A stretch of 64,000 nucleotides of DNA from Caballeronia arvi (GCF_001544695.2 NZ_FCOM02000005.1:1-64000), one strand, 5' to 3'; positions 24,553-37,750 are shown, numbered from the stretch's first letter. The notes: generated by a model from the letters alone, not told the origin. A program made the numbers and translations.

Positions 24553-25305
24553 TCAATGAAGCCCTGACGCGATCAAACTGCGAAGATTTCGCGCATCGAA
24601 GACGACAGTCTTCCAGGTGTAATAGTTGGCGCGCTCGAACTGTGCCTTGCCGACTGTCAGTTGGCTCTCAGCGATAGCAAGCACGTGACCCGGCTTGTTC
24701 GCCTCGCGATACTGCATATGAATCAACTCGCCTTCTAGAAGCCGCGTGTCACTCATCGCGGCAATGACGATCGAAGGCGTCGGCGTCTGGACCACATGAT
24801 CGGCCATGAATTTGCCTGAGATCGGCAATTCGACCTCGGAATCATACTTCAGGTCGAATTCCTCGGCGATCTCGACGATGGTCCGCGATAAACGTCCCTT
24901 GAAATCGCTGCCTGATCGGCGTTCGACGCGCGACGTCGCCACGCCGCAAAGTTGTTGCGCCGCTTCGGCCACGCGAAACACGTAGGGAACCACCAGCCGC
25001 TCGTCCGTCGTGGTCGCACGAATGACTTCGTCGTCGTCCAGACGCGCGGGACTCAACTGAGACAGGTTCTGAGACCACTGCTCGATGGCCGCGGACTCGA
25101 CGTCGCCGCCGATCATACTTGCGCACAGGCAAGCTTCACCGTTTTCGTCGATCGAAAACGCGCCATTGCGCATGCGCACGCGAACGACTACGCGATCACC
25201 AGTGCCCGCATATTCGAGTGGCGTGACTATTCGGTACACGTCGCGCGTGTCCTCGTGGACTTCAAAGAGCGCGCAGACCGTTCGCTTGAGAAATTCGGCT
25301 AACAC
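24553..25305 (-). CDS. DUF1828-like protein of unknown function
   Basis: No function is assigned. The GTG at 25305 overlaps the stop of the upstream gene by 7 bases and gives 250 residues. A TTG-initiated frame from 25362 would run deep into that gene. The N-terminal ~60 residues (YRIVTPLEY, GDRVVVRVRMRNGAFSIDEN) resemble the DUF1828 domain of accessory-region proteins. The C-terminal part (KFMADHVV, SIVIAAMSDTRLLEGELI) has the look of DUF1829, which often accompanies it. These similarities are by eye. With its coupled partner it forms a two-gene accessory insert between flhA and sdaA. Confidence 0.6.
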   Translation of the reverse strand: MLAEFLKRTVCALFEVHEDTRDVYRIVTPLEYAGTGDRVVVRVRMRNGAFSIDENGEACLCASMIGGDVESAAIEQWSQNLSQLSPARLDDDEVIRATTTDERLVVPYVFRVAEAAQQLCGVATSRVERRSGSDFKGRLSRTIVEIAEEFDLKYDSEVELPISGKFMADHVVQTPTPSIVIAAMSDTRLLEGELIHMQYREANKPGHVLAIAESQLTVGKAQFERANYYTWKTVVFDARNLRSLIASGLH

Positions 25306-25724
25306 AATAGATCGCCCTGACCGTTTTGCTCGTTTGACATCGTGATGCCCGTCGCCCTGCAAAACAGAACGATGAGTGCCGAGCGATCATCCGTGACGCC
25401 CGGATCGAAAATTCGAGATGATTTGAGATTAAGCTCTGGTGCACCTGGCAGCAAGCGATTCCGATAATCGATCGTCGTTTCGCAGGGCAGCTTGCAATGC
25501 ACGCCCTTATGGCTCGGATGATAGTGAAATTCAAACAGCGGATACAGGTCGCCCTGCGGTGAAACCCAGATCAAGTGCCCGTAGAACGATCGATCCGCGA
25601 TTTCTTCGCCGTCGCGCCACATGAACAGCACGCGATGCACATCCGAAACAGGAATGAAATCGGTCGCCTGAACACGCGGACGCGCCATTCGGTTGAACGG
25701 CTTCGGCCACTTGCTCTTGTTCAT
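25299..25724 (-). CDS. Hypothetical protein, coupled to the DUF1828-like gene
   Basis: I do not recognise this 141-residue product. The ATG at 25724 (MNKSKWPKPFNRM) is preferred to a frame opening at 25781. It is soluble and rich in His, Arg and aromatic residues, with the notable stretch PLFEFHYHPSHKGVHCKLPC in the middle and RLLPGAPELNL after it. It lies upstream of and overlaps the DUF1828-like gene by 7 bases, so both proteins probably act together. Less GC-rich codons and an AT-richer upstream region suggest acquisition by transfer. A toxin-antitoxin or defence role is possible but unproven. Confidence 0.55.
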   Translation of the reverse strand: MNKSKWPKPFNRMARPRVQATDFIPVSDVHRVLFMWRDGEEIADRSFYGHLIWVSPQGDLYPLFEFHYHPSHKGVHCKLPCETTIDYRNRLLPGAPELNLKSSRIFDPGVTDDRSALIVLFCRATGITMSNEQNGQGDLLC

Positions 25725-25974
25725 TGGCCTGAACCTAGGCGGCGCAGTCAGCGTTTTGTACGCCTGCTTGTGGGCAAGCAATTGATCCGGTTTTATGCGG
25801 CTCTCTCAGGTCTGAACTCAGCCGCATTACTTCTTCGAAGTTCGACGAGAGAAGCAATCGGCAAGATCTGTCTTGGCTTCGCCGATGCTAACCGCATCGA
25901 TACCACAAGATTGATTCGGTCAACTAATGTTTCAGTTATCGATAATATCGATTGCTGGTAGACAACCGTACATC

Positions 25975-27363
25975 TCAACACTCCACGATATTCACCGCCA
26001 ACCCGCCGCGCGAAGTCTCTTTATATTTGGTCTTCATATCCGCGCCGGTCTCTCGCATGGTCTTGATGACGGAGTCGAGAGAAACATAATGCGACCCATC
26101 CCCGCGCATCGCCATGCGCGCGGCGTTGACGGCCTTCACCGAGCCCATCGCGTTTCGCTCGATGCACGGAATCTGCACCATCCCGCCGACCGGATCGCAA
26201 GTCAGCCCGAGGTTATGCTCCATGCCGATTTCCGCCGCGTTCTCTACCTGCGCGGGCGTGCCGCCGAGCACGGCCGCGAGCGCACCCGCCGCCATCGAGC
26301 ACGCGACGCCGACCTCGCCCTGACAGCCTACCTCGGCGCCGGAGATGGAAGCATTCATCTTGTACAGAATGCCGATGGCCGCAGCCGTCAGCAGAAAATC
26401 GATCACGCCTTGCGTATTCGAGCCCGGCACGAACCGGTCGTAGTAATGCAGCACCGCCGGGATGATCCCCGCCGCGCCGTTGGTCGGCGCCGTGACGACG
26501 CGTCCGCCGATGGCGTTCTCCTCGTTCACCGCGATCGCATAGAGATTGATCCAGTCGATCATCGACAACGGATCGCGTAACGCCTGCTCAGGCTTGCCCG
26601 CCAGCGCACGATACAACTGCGGCGCGCGACGCTTCACCTGAAACGGCCCAGGCAAGCAGCCTTCCGCATCCGGATTGCCGATGCCGCAACCCCGCGCGAC
26701 GCAATCCTGCATCACGTCCCAGATGCGCAAAAGCCCGACGCGAATCTCGTCCTCGCTGCGCCAGACGCGCTCGTTTTCCCACATCAACTGCGCGATCGAT
26801 TTGCCCGACTCCGCGCACATCTTCATGAGTTCGTCGCCGGTCTGGAACGGATACGGCAACTGCTCGTGCGCGCTCAGCACCGCCGTATTCGGCGCGCCCG
26901 CCGTCACGACAAAACCGCCGCCGACCGACAGATATGTCGCCTCGCGCAACAACGCGCCGTTCGCATCGAATGCATGGAGCTTCATGCCGTTCGGATGCTC
27001 CGGCAGCGCCTGCCGATAGAAAGCGATGCATTCCTTCAGCGTGAACGGAATCTCGTGCGTGCCGAGCAGCGCGAGCGTCTTCGACGCGCGCACGGCGTCG
27101 AGCCTCGGGACGATGCTCGACGCATCGACGGTATCGGGCGCGTCGCCCATCAGGCCGAGCATCACGCCGCGGTCGGTTCCGTGGCCCTTGCCCGTCGCGC
27201 CGAGCGAGCCGTACAGCTCGCATTTCACCGATGCCGTCGATGTCAGCAGCCCGTCGCGCTCGAGCCCTTGCGCGAACATCAACGCGGCGCGCATCGGTCC
27301 GACGGTGTGCGAGCTCGAAGGTCCGATGCCGATCTTGAAGAGGTCGAATACGCTGACTGCCAT
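25975..27363 (-). CDS. sdaA: L-serine ammonia-lyase (iron-sulfur, single chain)
   Basis: This cytosolic enzyme deaminates L-serine to pyruvate and ammonia using an oxygen-sensitive [4Fe-4S] cluster. The 462-residue product has the N-terminal beta domain ([16 protein letters not shown] at about 9-24) and the alpha domain with the cluster cysteines. These are visible in [24 protein letters not shown] and QIPCIERN. It lies downstream of the glycine cleavage genes on the same strand. That fits glycine to serine (via serine hydroxymethyltransferase) to pyruvate. Confidence 0.95.
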   Translation of the reverse strand: MAVSVFDLFKIGIGPSSSHTVGPMRAALMFAQGLERDGLLTSTASVKCELYGSLGATGKGHGTDRGVMLGLMGDAPDTVDASSIVPRLDAVRASKTLALLGTHEIPFTLKECIAFYRQALPEHPNGMKLHAFDANGALLREATYLSVGGGFVVTAGAPNTAVLSAHEQLPYPFQTGDELMKMCAESGKSIAQLMWENERVWRSEDEIRVGLLRIWDVMQDCVARGCGIGNPDAEGCLPGPFQVKRRAPQLYRALAGKPEQALRDPLSMIDWINLYAIAVNEENAIGGRVVTAPTNGAAGIIPAVLHYYDRFVPGSNTQGVIDFLLTAAAIGILYKMNASISGAEVGCQGEVGVACSMAAGALAAVLGGTPAQVENAAEIGMEHNLGLTCDPVGGMVQIPCIERNAMGSVKAVNAARMAMRGDGSHYVSLDSVIKTMRETGADMKTKYKETSRGGLAVNIVEC

Positions 27364-27384
27364 GACATCACCTGACTGAAAGAA

Positions 27385-28476
27385 TTAACGCGCCGGCAGC
27401 GGCAGACACACCGCGAGCCAGGCTGGGGGCGTCGGTGCGAGCCGCAGCGCGACCGGCGTGTAGCGGCCGTCGAGACGGGCCGCCAGATGAAAGAGTTCCG
27501 CCGCGTTTTTCGGGTCCCATTGACCCGAAAATCCCGGCAATCCTGCTTCGCGCCGCTTGGCGTCGAAAGGCACGGACGACTTCACGAATTCGTCATGCGT
27601 CTTCGTGCCGAGCGCGTACGGCGTGAGCCAGTTGAGCGCAACGGCGAGTGTCGCGCCCGACTGCGCGCGCTCGGGCAGCCAGTTGCGGTTGTGCCGCCGC
27701 GCCGCGAGCGCCGCCGTCACGAGCGGCTGAAGATCGTAGGTGACGTAGCGCAGCGCGTCGCGTTCGGCGAAATCGACCGTCGATCCGTCCGGCGCGATGT
27801 TGTCGCCGATATGCTCGACGAACAACCGCTGCGCCGCGTTGATGAGCTTGCGGTCGTCGATGGTGAACGCGCCCATCGCGACCAGCTTCACGCGATGGCT
27901 CTGCCAGTTGTTGCGGTAATTGCCCGTGAGCGGACGCGGTTGCTTGTCCATGTCCGTGACATAGCCCGTCACCATTTTCGTGATGAACGCGTTCGCCGCG
28001 TTGCGCGTCTTGACCGGCAATGCGCTTGCCGTGAGGTCGTACGCGAGAATCAGCGACTCGAAGTTCGTCTCGTCGATGGGGTTGAAACTCGGCTGATAAG
28101 TCGTCGTCCACGCGAACAGAAAACGGTCGACGAGCCGCAGATAACGCTCGTCGCCGGTCGCGCGCCACGCAAGCGCCGCATCGCGCATCAGGCCGAGGTC
28201 TTTTTCGGCCTCGACGCTCTCGTCGTAAATGCCTTCGTGTGGCAGCGTGCCTTCAGTATGCAGCTTCGCGCGCGGCTTCGGCTGATCGTTCACGTGCGAT
28301 TGCACCATCTTCACGAGCGCCTTCACGCCAGGATCGGCATTGGTGCGCTCGCTCGTCTGCATCGCGGGCGCGGCGCAGAAATTCATCGCGGCTTGCACCG
28401 TCAGCGAGCATGCGAACAGCATCGCCAGCGCCGTGAATCGACTTATTTGTTTCATCTCTCGCACCTTCCGCGCCAT
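27385..28476 (-). CDS. Alginate lyase family secreted protein
   Basis: Proteins of this family are periplasmic or secreted polysaccharide lyases with an alpha/alpha toroid fold; the true substrate here is unknown. The ATG at 28476 follows AAGGAG by six bases. It gives 363 residues with a signal peptide ending near SLTVQA at about residue 31. Family-like motifs include NFESLILAYDLTAS, NYRNNWQSHRVKL (probable catalytic Asn/His region) and DGSTVDFAERDALRYVTYDL. It lies between gcvP and sdaA, 21 bases before sdaA, so it may be co-transcribed with glycine catabolism genes. That setting is unexpected for a sugar lyase. Confidence 0.75.
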   Translation of the reverse strand: MARKVREMKQISRFTALAMLFACSLTVQAAMNFCAAPAMQTSERTNADPGVKALVKMVQSHVNDQPKPRAKLHTEGTLPHEGIYDESVEAEKDLGLMRDAALAWRATGDERYLRLVDRFLFAWTTTYQPSFNPIDETNFESLILAYDLTASALPVKTRNAANAFITKMVTGYVTDMDKQPRPLTGNYRNNWQSHRVKLVAMGAFTIDDRKLINAAQRLFVEHIGDNIAPDGSTVDFAERDALRYVTYDLQPLVTAALAARRHNRNWLPERAQSGATLAVALNWLTPYALGTKTHDEFVKSSVPFDAKRREAGLPGFSGQWDPKNAAELFHLAARLDGRYTPVALRLAPTPPAWLAVCLPLPAR

Positions 28477-28568
28477 GCGAACTCCTTGATTGGCTTTGGT
28501 CCGGGGTGAGATGTTAGCCGGTTCGACGCGCGCCGCGATACCGCCCGACAATGCTTTACGTTGTCTGC

Positions 28569-31496
<2,928 letters not shown>

Positions 31497-31561
31497 GTGA
31501 ATTCCTGCTGGCGACGAAGGCGGCTCTTTTCGGCAGAACCGCTTTCGTCGATGAAAAAAAG

Positions 31562-31942
31562 TTATTCGCCGATCGACTTGCCGTAGCCTTCGGCGTCGAG
31601 CAGCTTTTCGAGGCCGGCGTCGCTCGACGGCTTGATCTTGAAAAGCCAGCTTTCGTACGGCGCGCCGTTGACCTGATCCGGTGCGGAGGTCAGCGCGTCA
31701 TTGGATGCGACGACTTCGCCCGAGACCGGCGCGTAGATATCGGAGGCAGCCTTGACCGATTCGATGACGGCGATCGCATCGCCCGCCGCGACGGTTTTGC
31801 CCGCTGCCGGCAGTTCGACGAACACGATGTCGCCGAGCGCTTCCTGCGCGTGATCGGTGATGCCGACGGTCAGCGTGCCGTCAGATTCGGTGCGGACCCA
31901 TTCGTGCGATTCGGTGTATTTCAGATCGGCCGGGATGCTCAT
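31562..31942 (-). CDS. gcvH: Glycine cleavage system H protein
   Basis: GcvH is the lipoyl carrier that shuttles the aminomethyl group from GcvP to GcvT. The 126-residue product starts [20 protein letters not shown]. The lipoylated lysine lies in [13 protein letters not shown] at about residue 64. A longer upstream frame is out of character and is rejected. It sits 62 bases after gcvT and 65 before gcvP, in one operon. Confidence 0.96.
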   Translation of the reverse strand: MSIPADLKYTESHEWVRTESDGTLTVGITDHAQEALGDIVFVELPAAGKTVAAGDAIAVIESVKAASDIYAPVSGEVVASNDALTSAPDQVNGAPYESWLFKIKPSSDAGLEKLLDAEGYGKSIGE

Positions 31943-32004
31943 TGGATGCTCCTTGCGTGGTTCTTTCGTGAGTTTCTTGATCGGAGGGAACGGGCGCGAC
32001 GGCG

Positions 32005-33129
32005 TTACGAGAGTTCGACGAGAACCTTGCCGTTGCGCACGAACGGAAGTTTTACCACGCGCGCGGGAAGCTGTTTGTCGCGGATGACGACCTGCACCGT
32101 GTCGCCCGCGGCAACACCCGTCGGCACGCGCGCGAACGCGATCGACTCCTGCATCGACGGTGAAAACGTGCCGCTCGTGATCTCGCCGTCGCCGTGCGGC
32201 GTGACGACTTTCTGATGCGCGCGCAGCACGCCGCCCGCCTTGCCGTTTTCCTTGATGAGCACGAGCCCGACGAAGTCCGCCTTCGAGCCGTTCGCTTCGA
32301 GCGCGCTGCGGCCGACGAAATCGCGTTCCGTTTTCAGGTCGACGGTCCACGCGAGGCCGGCGTCGAGCGGCGAGACGTTGTCATCCATATCCTGACCGTA
32401 CAGGTTCATGCCCGCTTCGAGCCGCAGCGTGTCGCGTGCGCCGAGGCCGGCCGGCTTCACGCCCGCGTCGGCGAGCGCGTTCCAGAGCGCCTCGACGTGC
32501 GCAGCCGGCACGACGATCTCGAAACCGTCTTCGCCGGTATAGCCGGTGCGCGCGAGCATCAGCTCGCCGAATGTCGTCGATTGAATCGTGACCGCGTTGA
32601 ACGGCTTGATGTCCTGAGTTTGCGCGCGCGTTTCGGGCAGCACTTGCCAGGTTTTTTCGCGCGCGTTCGGGCCTTGCACGGCGATGATCGCGAGATCGCG
32701 ACGCGGCGTGATGGAGAGATTGAACTCGCCTTCGGCATTCAACTGCCCGAACCAGGCGATGTCCTTCTCGGCGGTGCCCGCGTTCACGACCGCGCGGAAA
32801 CTCGTTTCGGAGAAGTAGTAGACGATCAGATCGTCGATGACGCCGCCGTTGCCGTTGAGCAGACACGAGTAGAGGGCTTTGCCCGGCGTCGTGAGCTTGT
32901 CGATGTTATTGGCGATCGCGTATCTGAAGAATTCGCGGACGGCTTCGCCTTCGAAATCGACGACCCGCATGTGCGACACGTCGAACATGCCGGCGTCGGT
33001 ACGCACGGCGCGATGCTCGTCGATCTGCGAACCGTAGTTGACGGGCATGTCCCAGCCGCCGAAATCGACCATGCGCGCGTTGAGCGCGAGGTGGGCGGCG
33101 TGCAGGGGCGTCTGTTGAAGTGAAGTCAT
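32005..33129 (-). CDS. gcvT: Aminomethyltransferase (glycine cleavage T protein)
   Basis: GcvT releases ammonia from the aminomethyl-GcvH arm and makes 5,10-methylene-tetrahydrofolate. The ATG at 33129 gives 374 residues beginning [20 protein letters not shown]. The folate-binding N-domain ([19 protein letters not shown], near 20-38) and the catalytic Asp in [12 protein letters not shown] are visible. It is first in the operon. A tandem glycine riboswitch occupies the leader. Confidence 0.96.
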   Translation of the reverse strand: MTSLQQTPLHAAHLALNARMVDFGGWDMPVNYGSQIDEHRAVRTDAGMFDVSHMRVVDFEGEAVREFFRYAIANNIDKLTTPGKALYSCLLNGNGGVIDDLIVYYFSETSFRAVVNAGTAEKDIAWFGQLNAEGEFNLSITPRRDLAIIAVQGPNAREKTWQVLPETRAQTQDIKPFNAVTIQSTTFGELMLARTGYTGEDGFEIVVPAAHVEALWNALADAGVKPAGLGARDTLRLEAGMNLYGQDMDDNVSPLDAGLAWTVDLKTERDFVGRSALEANGSKADFVGLVLIKENGKAGGVLRAHQKVVTPHGDGEITSGTFSPSMQESIAFARVPTGVAAGDTVQVVIRDKQLPARVVKLPFVRNGKVLVELS

Positions 33130-33248
33130 CGGGGCCTCGGTTCGCGAAACAAAAAAGGCCACGCAGCGCGGTTTCCGCTTCAGGAATGCGCCTGTCGTGC
33201 TGCCGGAAGCAGCGCGCAAGGCTCATGCCGTGAGCGATTGCGATGCGT

Positions 33249-33490
33249 GACCCCTCTGTCCTCGGTACCTGAGAGATTGCGCGAACCGTGCACGTTCGTG
33301 CTGCGGTTCATCGCGCGCCCCTTCGGTGGGCAACTGGCTTCGGTCGATGAAGCCGCTGCCGCTCTCCAGAGTGCGAGGAAACTTCGTTCCTCGACGCCGT
33401 CGGTCCTTTTGCCTGAGAGTTTGCGGGTATGCCCCTTCGGCGGCGCGGCCTTTTTTATTGCGATGAAAGGCCACGCGCTCTCCCGACGCG
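33249..33490 (-). promoter_or_regulatory. Tandem glycine riboswitch of gcvTHP
   Basis: On the minus strand two aptamers run head to tail. The first has GGGAGAG, GCCGAAGGGGCA and CTCTCAGGCAAAAGGAC. The second has GGAGAGCGG, CACCGAAGGGGC and CTCTCAGGTACCGAGGAC. Both cores match the glycine aptamer. The second ends about 120 bases before the gcvT start. Glycine binding is expected to switch on the operon. Confidence 0.95.
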
Positions 33491-33578
33491 TGCGGCAGAA
33501 TTTACGCGACCGGTTTGGGCTTGTCAAACGGATTCGGGGACGGCCGATGGACGGCGCACGCGCCCCGCTGTCAGGTAT

Positions 33579-34625
33579 TCAGCCGATCCGCTGGAAGGGC
33601 ACGCGCCGCCCTTCCCCATCACTCTGAATTGCCAATTCAATAATCGTCATGACATCGACCGCATCCTGCGGCGACACCGGAAACGCCTTGCCTTCCTGAA
33701 TCGCCGCCGCCAGCGCGCAATAAAACTCGATATACGCACCGTCTTTCGTCGCGAATTCGTGGCGCAGATCAAGATCGCCATCGACTTCGCGCAGCAAACC
33801 CGGCGGATTCTTGCCGAATTCGGCATTGCCCGGGCGCATGCCCGAGCGCAACTGGTCTTCCTGCGTATCGAGCCCGTTTTTTACATAACTGCCGCGCGTG
33901 CCGTGAATCGCGAAACGCGGCGGTTCGAGCGCCGCGAGCGCGCTGGCGTGCAGGATCACTTCCTTGTCGTCGTAGCCGAGCACGAGATGCACGTAATCCG
34001 GCGCGTGTGCGTGATCGCGATGCGCCTTCACGAACGCCGTCACCGTCTGCGGCGCGCCGAACAAGGTCAGCGCCTGATCGATCAGATGCGGCCCCAGATC
34101 GAATAGCAGGCCGCCGCCGCGCTCCGCTTCCTCGCGCCAGCGCTGCGGCACTTTCGGGCGAAACCGGTCGAAATGCGATTCGAAATGCGTGATGCGCCCG
34201 AGCCGCCCGCTTTCGATCAGCGCGCGCACCGTCATGAAATCGCCGTCCCAGCGGCGGTTGTGGAACGGCGCGAACAATAGCTTGCGATCGGCAGCGAGAT
34301 CGGCGAGCGTGCGGGCGTCGCGCGAGGAAAGCGTCACGGGTTTATCGACGACGACATGCTTGCCCGCCGACAATGCCCGATGCGCGAGATCGAAGTGCGT
34401 GTCGTTCGGCGTTGCGACGACGACAGCCTCGATTTCGTCGATGGCGAGCAGCGCGTCGAAGTCGGCGACGATTTGCGCGTTCGGATAGTCGGCCTGCGCG
34501 CGCTCGGCCTGGCTCGTGGCGATGGCCGTCACTTCGGCGCGGCCGCAGTGCTCGATGACGGGCGCGTGAAACGTCGCTCCGGCGAGGCCGTAGCCCATCA
34601 CGCCGACTTTCAGTGCTGTGCTCAT
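33579..34625 (-). CDS. Gfo/Idh/MocA family NAD(P)-dependent oxidoreductase
   Basis: Members oxidise or reduce hydroxyl groups of sugars and inositols; the substrate here is unknown. The 348-residue product has an N-terminal Rossmann domain with GVMGYGLAGATFHAP (residues 8-22). The conserved VVVDKPVTL lies near 89-97, with the family's key Lys, and DLGPHLIDQALTLFG (about 176-190) lies in the C-terminal domain. It is closest in look to the YdgJ/YvaA-type branch. Its start is 142 bases from the divergent rep gene. Confidence 0.9.
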   Translation of the reverse strand: MSTALKVGVMGYGLAGATFHAPVIEHCGRAEVTAIATSQAERAQADYPNAQIVADFDALLAIDEIEAVVVATPNDTHFDLAHRALSAGKHVVVDKPVTLSSRDARTLADLAADRKLLFAPFHNRRWDGDFMTVRALIESGRLGRITHFESHFDRFRPKVPQRWREEAERGGGLLFDLGPHLIDQALTLFGAPQTVTAFVKAHRDHAHAPDYVHLVLGYDDKEVILHASALAALEPPRFAIHGTRGSYVKNGLDTQEDQLRSGMRPGNAEFGKNPPGLLREVDGDLDLRHEFATKDGAYIEFYCALAAAIQEGKAFPVSPQDAVDVMTIIELAIQSDGEGRRVPFQRIG

Positions 34626-34767
34626 GCGGGCATCGTCCTGTCGTGAATTCGAGCGGATATTGTGGCACGAACAGGGGCCGGAACCGCGCCGCTTCTATCG
34701 TGTTAACATCGCGCTCTCCTCCATGCGCCGGTCCCGCCGCGCGCGCCAAACTTCCAAGCTCAACACG

Positions 34768-36855
34768 ATGTCCGCAGGTCTGAACGCCGCGCAAAGCGAA
34801 GCCGTGCGCTATCTCGATGGTCCCTGTCTTGTGCTCGCCGGCGCCGGCAGCGGCAAGACGCGCGTGATCACGCAGAAGATCGCGCATCTGATCGAAGGAC
34901 GCGGCTTCGAGCCGAAGCACATCGCCGCGCTCACCTTCACGAACAAAGCCGCGCTCGAAATGCGCGAGCGCACGGCAAAGCTCCTCGAAGGCAAGACGCT
35001 CACGACGCCCGGCAAGGAAGGCCGCAAGATTCCCGTCAATCAGTTGACGATCTCCACGTTCCACTCGCTCGGCGTGCAGATCATGCGGCAGGAAGCGGAG
35101 CACGTCGGCCTGAAGCCGCAGTTCTCGATCATGGATTCGGACGATTGCTTCGGGATGGTTCAGGAGCAGCTCGGCACGACGGACAAGGGCCTGATCCGCA
35201 AGATCCAGTCGATCATTTCGCTGTGGAAGAACGCGATGGTCTCGCCCGATCAGGCCGCCGTGCTCGCGAACAACGAGGACGAGCATCAGGCGGCGATCGT
35301 GTACCGCAGCTACGCCGCGACCTTGCACGCGTATCAGGCGCTCGATTTCGACGATCTGATCCTCCGCCCCGCGCAACTCTTCGCGGAAAACGAGCAGGTG
35401 CGCGACAAGTGGCAGAACCGTTTGCGTTATCTGCTCATCGACGAATATCAGGACACGAACGCCTGCCAGTACGAGCTGGTGAAGCTGCTGGCCGGCCCGC
35501 GCGCTGCGTTCACCGCGGTGGGCGACGACGACCAGGCGATTTATGGCTGGCGTGGCGCGACCATCGAAAACCTCGCGCAGCTCGGCAAGGATTTTCCGAA
35601 GCTGCATGTGGTCAAGCTGGAGCAGAACTATCGATCGACGGTGCGGATTCTGACGGCGGCGAACAACGTCATCGCGAACAATCCGAAGCTGTTCGAGAAG
35701 AAGCTGTGGTCTGAGCACGGCATGGGCGACACAATCACCGTCACCGGCTGCAACGACGAAGAGCATGAGGCGGAGTCCGTCGTGTTTCGATTGTCGGCGC
35801 ACAAGTTCGAACGGCGAACGCAGTTTCGCGACTACGCGATTCTCTATCGCGGAAATTTTCAGGCGCGCATCTTCGAGCAGGTGCTGCGGCGTGAGCGCAT
35901 TCCGTATGTGCTCTCGGGCGGGCAATCGTTCTTCGACAAGGCCGAGATCAAGGACCTCATCGCCTATCTGCGTCTGATCGCAAATCCCGACGACGATCCC
36001 GCGTTCATCCGCGCGATCACGACTCCGCGGCGCGGCGTCGGCAACACGACGCTCGAAGCGCTCGGCGCGTTTGCGGGCGCGGCGAAGGTGTCGCTGTTCG
36101 AGGCGGTGTTCATGGGCGGCATCGAGGCGCGTCTGTCGGCGCGGCAGGTCGAGCCGCTGCGCACGTTCTGCGAGTGGATGCGGCGTCTGTCGGACCGGGC
36201 GGCGCGCGACCCCGCGACCGAAGTGCTCGACGACATGATGGAAGCCATCCACTACGAGTCGTATCTCTACGATGCCTACGACGAGCGTCAGGCGCAGTCG
36301 AAATGGCAGAACGTGCTCGAGTTTCTAGAATGGCTGAAGCGCAAGGGGACGAAGCCGGAGCCTTCGGCCGGAACGGAGCGGACGGGCTACGACACTGCCG
36401 ACGGTTTCGCCGATGAAGGCAAGAACCTGCTCGGCCTGATCCAGACCGTCGCGCTGATGTCGATGCTCGAAGGCAAGGAAGAAGACCCGGACGCCGTGCG
36501 GCTATCGACTGTGCATGCGTCGAAGGGGCTGGAGTATCCGCACGTGTTTCTGGTGGGCGTGGAGGAAGGCATCATGCCGCATCGCGGCGCTTCGGACGAT
36601 GACGCGCCCGTCGACGATTCGCGCATCGAGGAAGAGCGGCGGCTGATGTATGTTGCGATCACGCGGGCGCAGCGCAGTTTGCATCTGAACTGGTGCAAGA
36701 AGAGAAAGCGCGCGCGGGAGACGGTGGTGTGCGAGCCGTCGCGCTTCATCCCCGAGATGCTGCTCGACGATGCCCCGCCGCCGACCAAGGAAGAAGCGCC
36801 TTTGTCGCCGAAAGACCGCATGGCGATGTTGAAGGCGCTTCTGCAGAAAAGCTGA
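34768..36855 (+). CDS. rep: ATP-dependent DNA helicase Rep
   Basis: Rep is a 3'-5' SF1 helicase that moves with the replisome and clears proteins from DNA. From the ATG at 34768 the product has 695 residues. Walker A is AGAGSGKT at 24-31. DEYQDTN (Walker B), GDDDQAIYGWRGA, VHASKGLEYPHVFLVG and EERRLMYVAITRAQ mark the other helicase motifs. The middle is much closer to Rep than to UvrD or PcrA. The start is not certain: no strong ribosome binding site is visible and an earlier ATG (34723) is in frame. Confidence 0.93.
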   Translation: MSAGLNAAQSEAVRYLDGPCLVLAGAGSGKTRVITQKIAHLIEGRGFEPKHIAALTFTNKAALEMRERTAKLLEGKTLTTPGKEGRKIPVNQLTISTFHSLGVQIMRQEAEHVGLKPQFSIMDSDDCFGMVQEQLGTTDKGLIRKIQSIISLWKNAMVSPDQAAVLANNEDEHQAAIVYRSYAATLHAYQALDFDDLILRPAQLFAENEQVRDKWQNRLRYLLIDEYQDTNACQYELVKLLAGPRAAFTAVGDDDQAIYGWRGATIENLAQLGKDFPKLHVVKLEQNYRSTVRILTAANNVIANNPKLFEKKLWSEHGMGDTITVTGCNDEEHEAESVVFRLSAHKFERRTQFRDYAILYRGNFQARIFEQVLRRERIPYVLSGGQSFFDKAEIKDLIAYLRLIANPDDDPAFIRAITTPRRGVGNTTLEALGAFAGAAKVSLFEAVFMGGIEARLSARQVEPLRTFCEWMRRLSDRAARDPATEVLDDMMEAIHYESYLYDAYDERQAQSKWQNVLEFLEWLKRKGTKPEPSAGTERTGYDTADGFADEGKNLLGLIQTVALMSMLEGKEEDPDAVRLSTVHASKGLEYPHVFLVGVEEGIMPHRGASDDDAPVDDSRIEEERRLMYVAITRAQRSLHLNWCKKRKRARETVVCEPSRFIPEMLLDDAPPPTKEEAPLSPKDRMAMLKALLQKS

Positions 36856-36862
36856 TCGCCGG

Positions 36863-37750
36863 TTACTTCGACGCGTTCACCATGTAATCGACGGCCGCTT
36901 TTACATCGGCGTCCGGAGCGTTCGATCCGCCCTTCGGCGGCATCGCGCCCTTGCCGTGCAGCGCGTAGTTGTAGACCGTGTCCATCGGCTCCTTGAGGCG
37001 CGGCGCCCAGGCGGCCTTGTCGCCGAACTTCGGTGCGTTGAGCACGCCGGCCGCGTGACATGCCTGGCAAACCTGTTCGTAGAGCGCCTTGCCGGCCTGT
37101 GCTGCGTCGGCGCTTTGCGCGCCCGCTGCCGGCGCCGCCGTGGCCTGCGGCACCGATGCGAGCGCCGCGACGGCTGCCGCTGCTTGCGCATTCTCTTGCG
37201 CACCCGCAGCCGCGGCGGGCGCCGAAGCGCCTGCGGATGCCGCCGCGCCTGGCGCGGGTTGAGCCGGTTCCGCGAGCTTGCCGCCGCTGCCGTTGGCCAT
37301 ATAGACGACCGCGCGCGCGATTTCGAAGTCGCTGTAGTCGTCGGGGCTCGTGCCGCCGCGCGCGGGCATCGCGCCCTTGCCGTTCAGCGCGTTGTGCAGA
37401 AGCGTGTCGTAACCTTCGCCGATACGCGCGGACCACGCGCCGGCATCGCCGAATTTGGGCGCGCCTGCCGTGCCTGCCGCGTGGCAGGTCGAGCACACGG
37501 CCTTGTAGACTTCCTCGCCGGTCTTGTAGACGCGCGGCGCGTTGGCATCGCGGATATCGACCTGTGCGGCGGGCGCGATGCGCTCCTTAACCGACTGCTC
37601 GATGTCCGTGCCCGCGCCGATGCGTGTCGCGTTGTTCACGTACACCGCGAGCAGGATGATGATGGCGACCGGGATGCCGAATCCCGCGATGACCGCGGCG
37701 ATGAGTTGGCCGGGTGTCTTGATCGGGGCTCCGTGGGGTGCTTCGCTCAT
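36863..37750 (-). CDS. Membrane-anchored diheme cytochrome c (cytochrome c5 type)
   Basis: This is a periplasmic electron carrier. The 295-residue product has an N-terminal membrane anchor (about residues 14-38). Two class I cytochrome c domains follow, with heme motifs CSTCH (about 86-90) and CQACH (about 230-234). An Ala/Pro-rich linker joins them, and each domain has a KGAMP(A/P)(R/K)GG loop with the distal Met. The domains share about half their residues, which suggests an internal duplication. It may serve a cytochrome oxidase or reductase. A TATAAT-like -10 lies about 100 bases upstream (37851-37856). Confidence 0.9.
   Translation of the reverse strand: MSEAPHGAPIKTPGQLIAAVIAGFGIPVAIIILLAVYVNNATRIGAGTDIEQSVKERIAPAAQVDIRDANAPRVYKTGEEVYKAVCSTCHAAGTAGAPKFGDAGAWSARIGEGYDTLLHNALNGKGAMPARGGTSPDDYSDFEIARAVVYMANGSGGKLAEPAQPAPGAAASAGASAPAAAAGAQENAQAAAAVAALASVPQATAAPAAGAQSADAAQAGKALYEQVCQACHAAGVLNAPKFGDKAAWAPRLKEPMDTVYNYALHGKGAMPPKGGSNAPDADVKAAVDYMVNASK

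Noticed and set aside
25793..25981. 62-residue minus-strand frame between the accessory pair and sdaA
   Set aside because: No ribosome site or family; AT-richer intergenic region.
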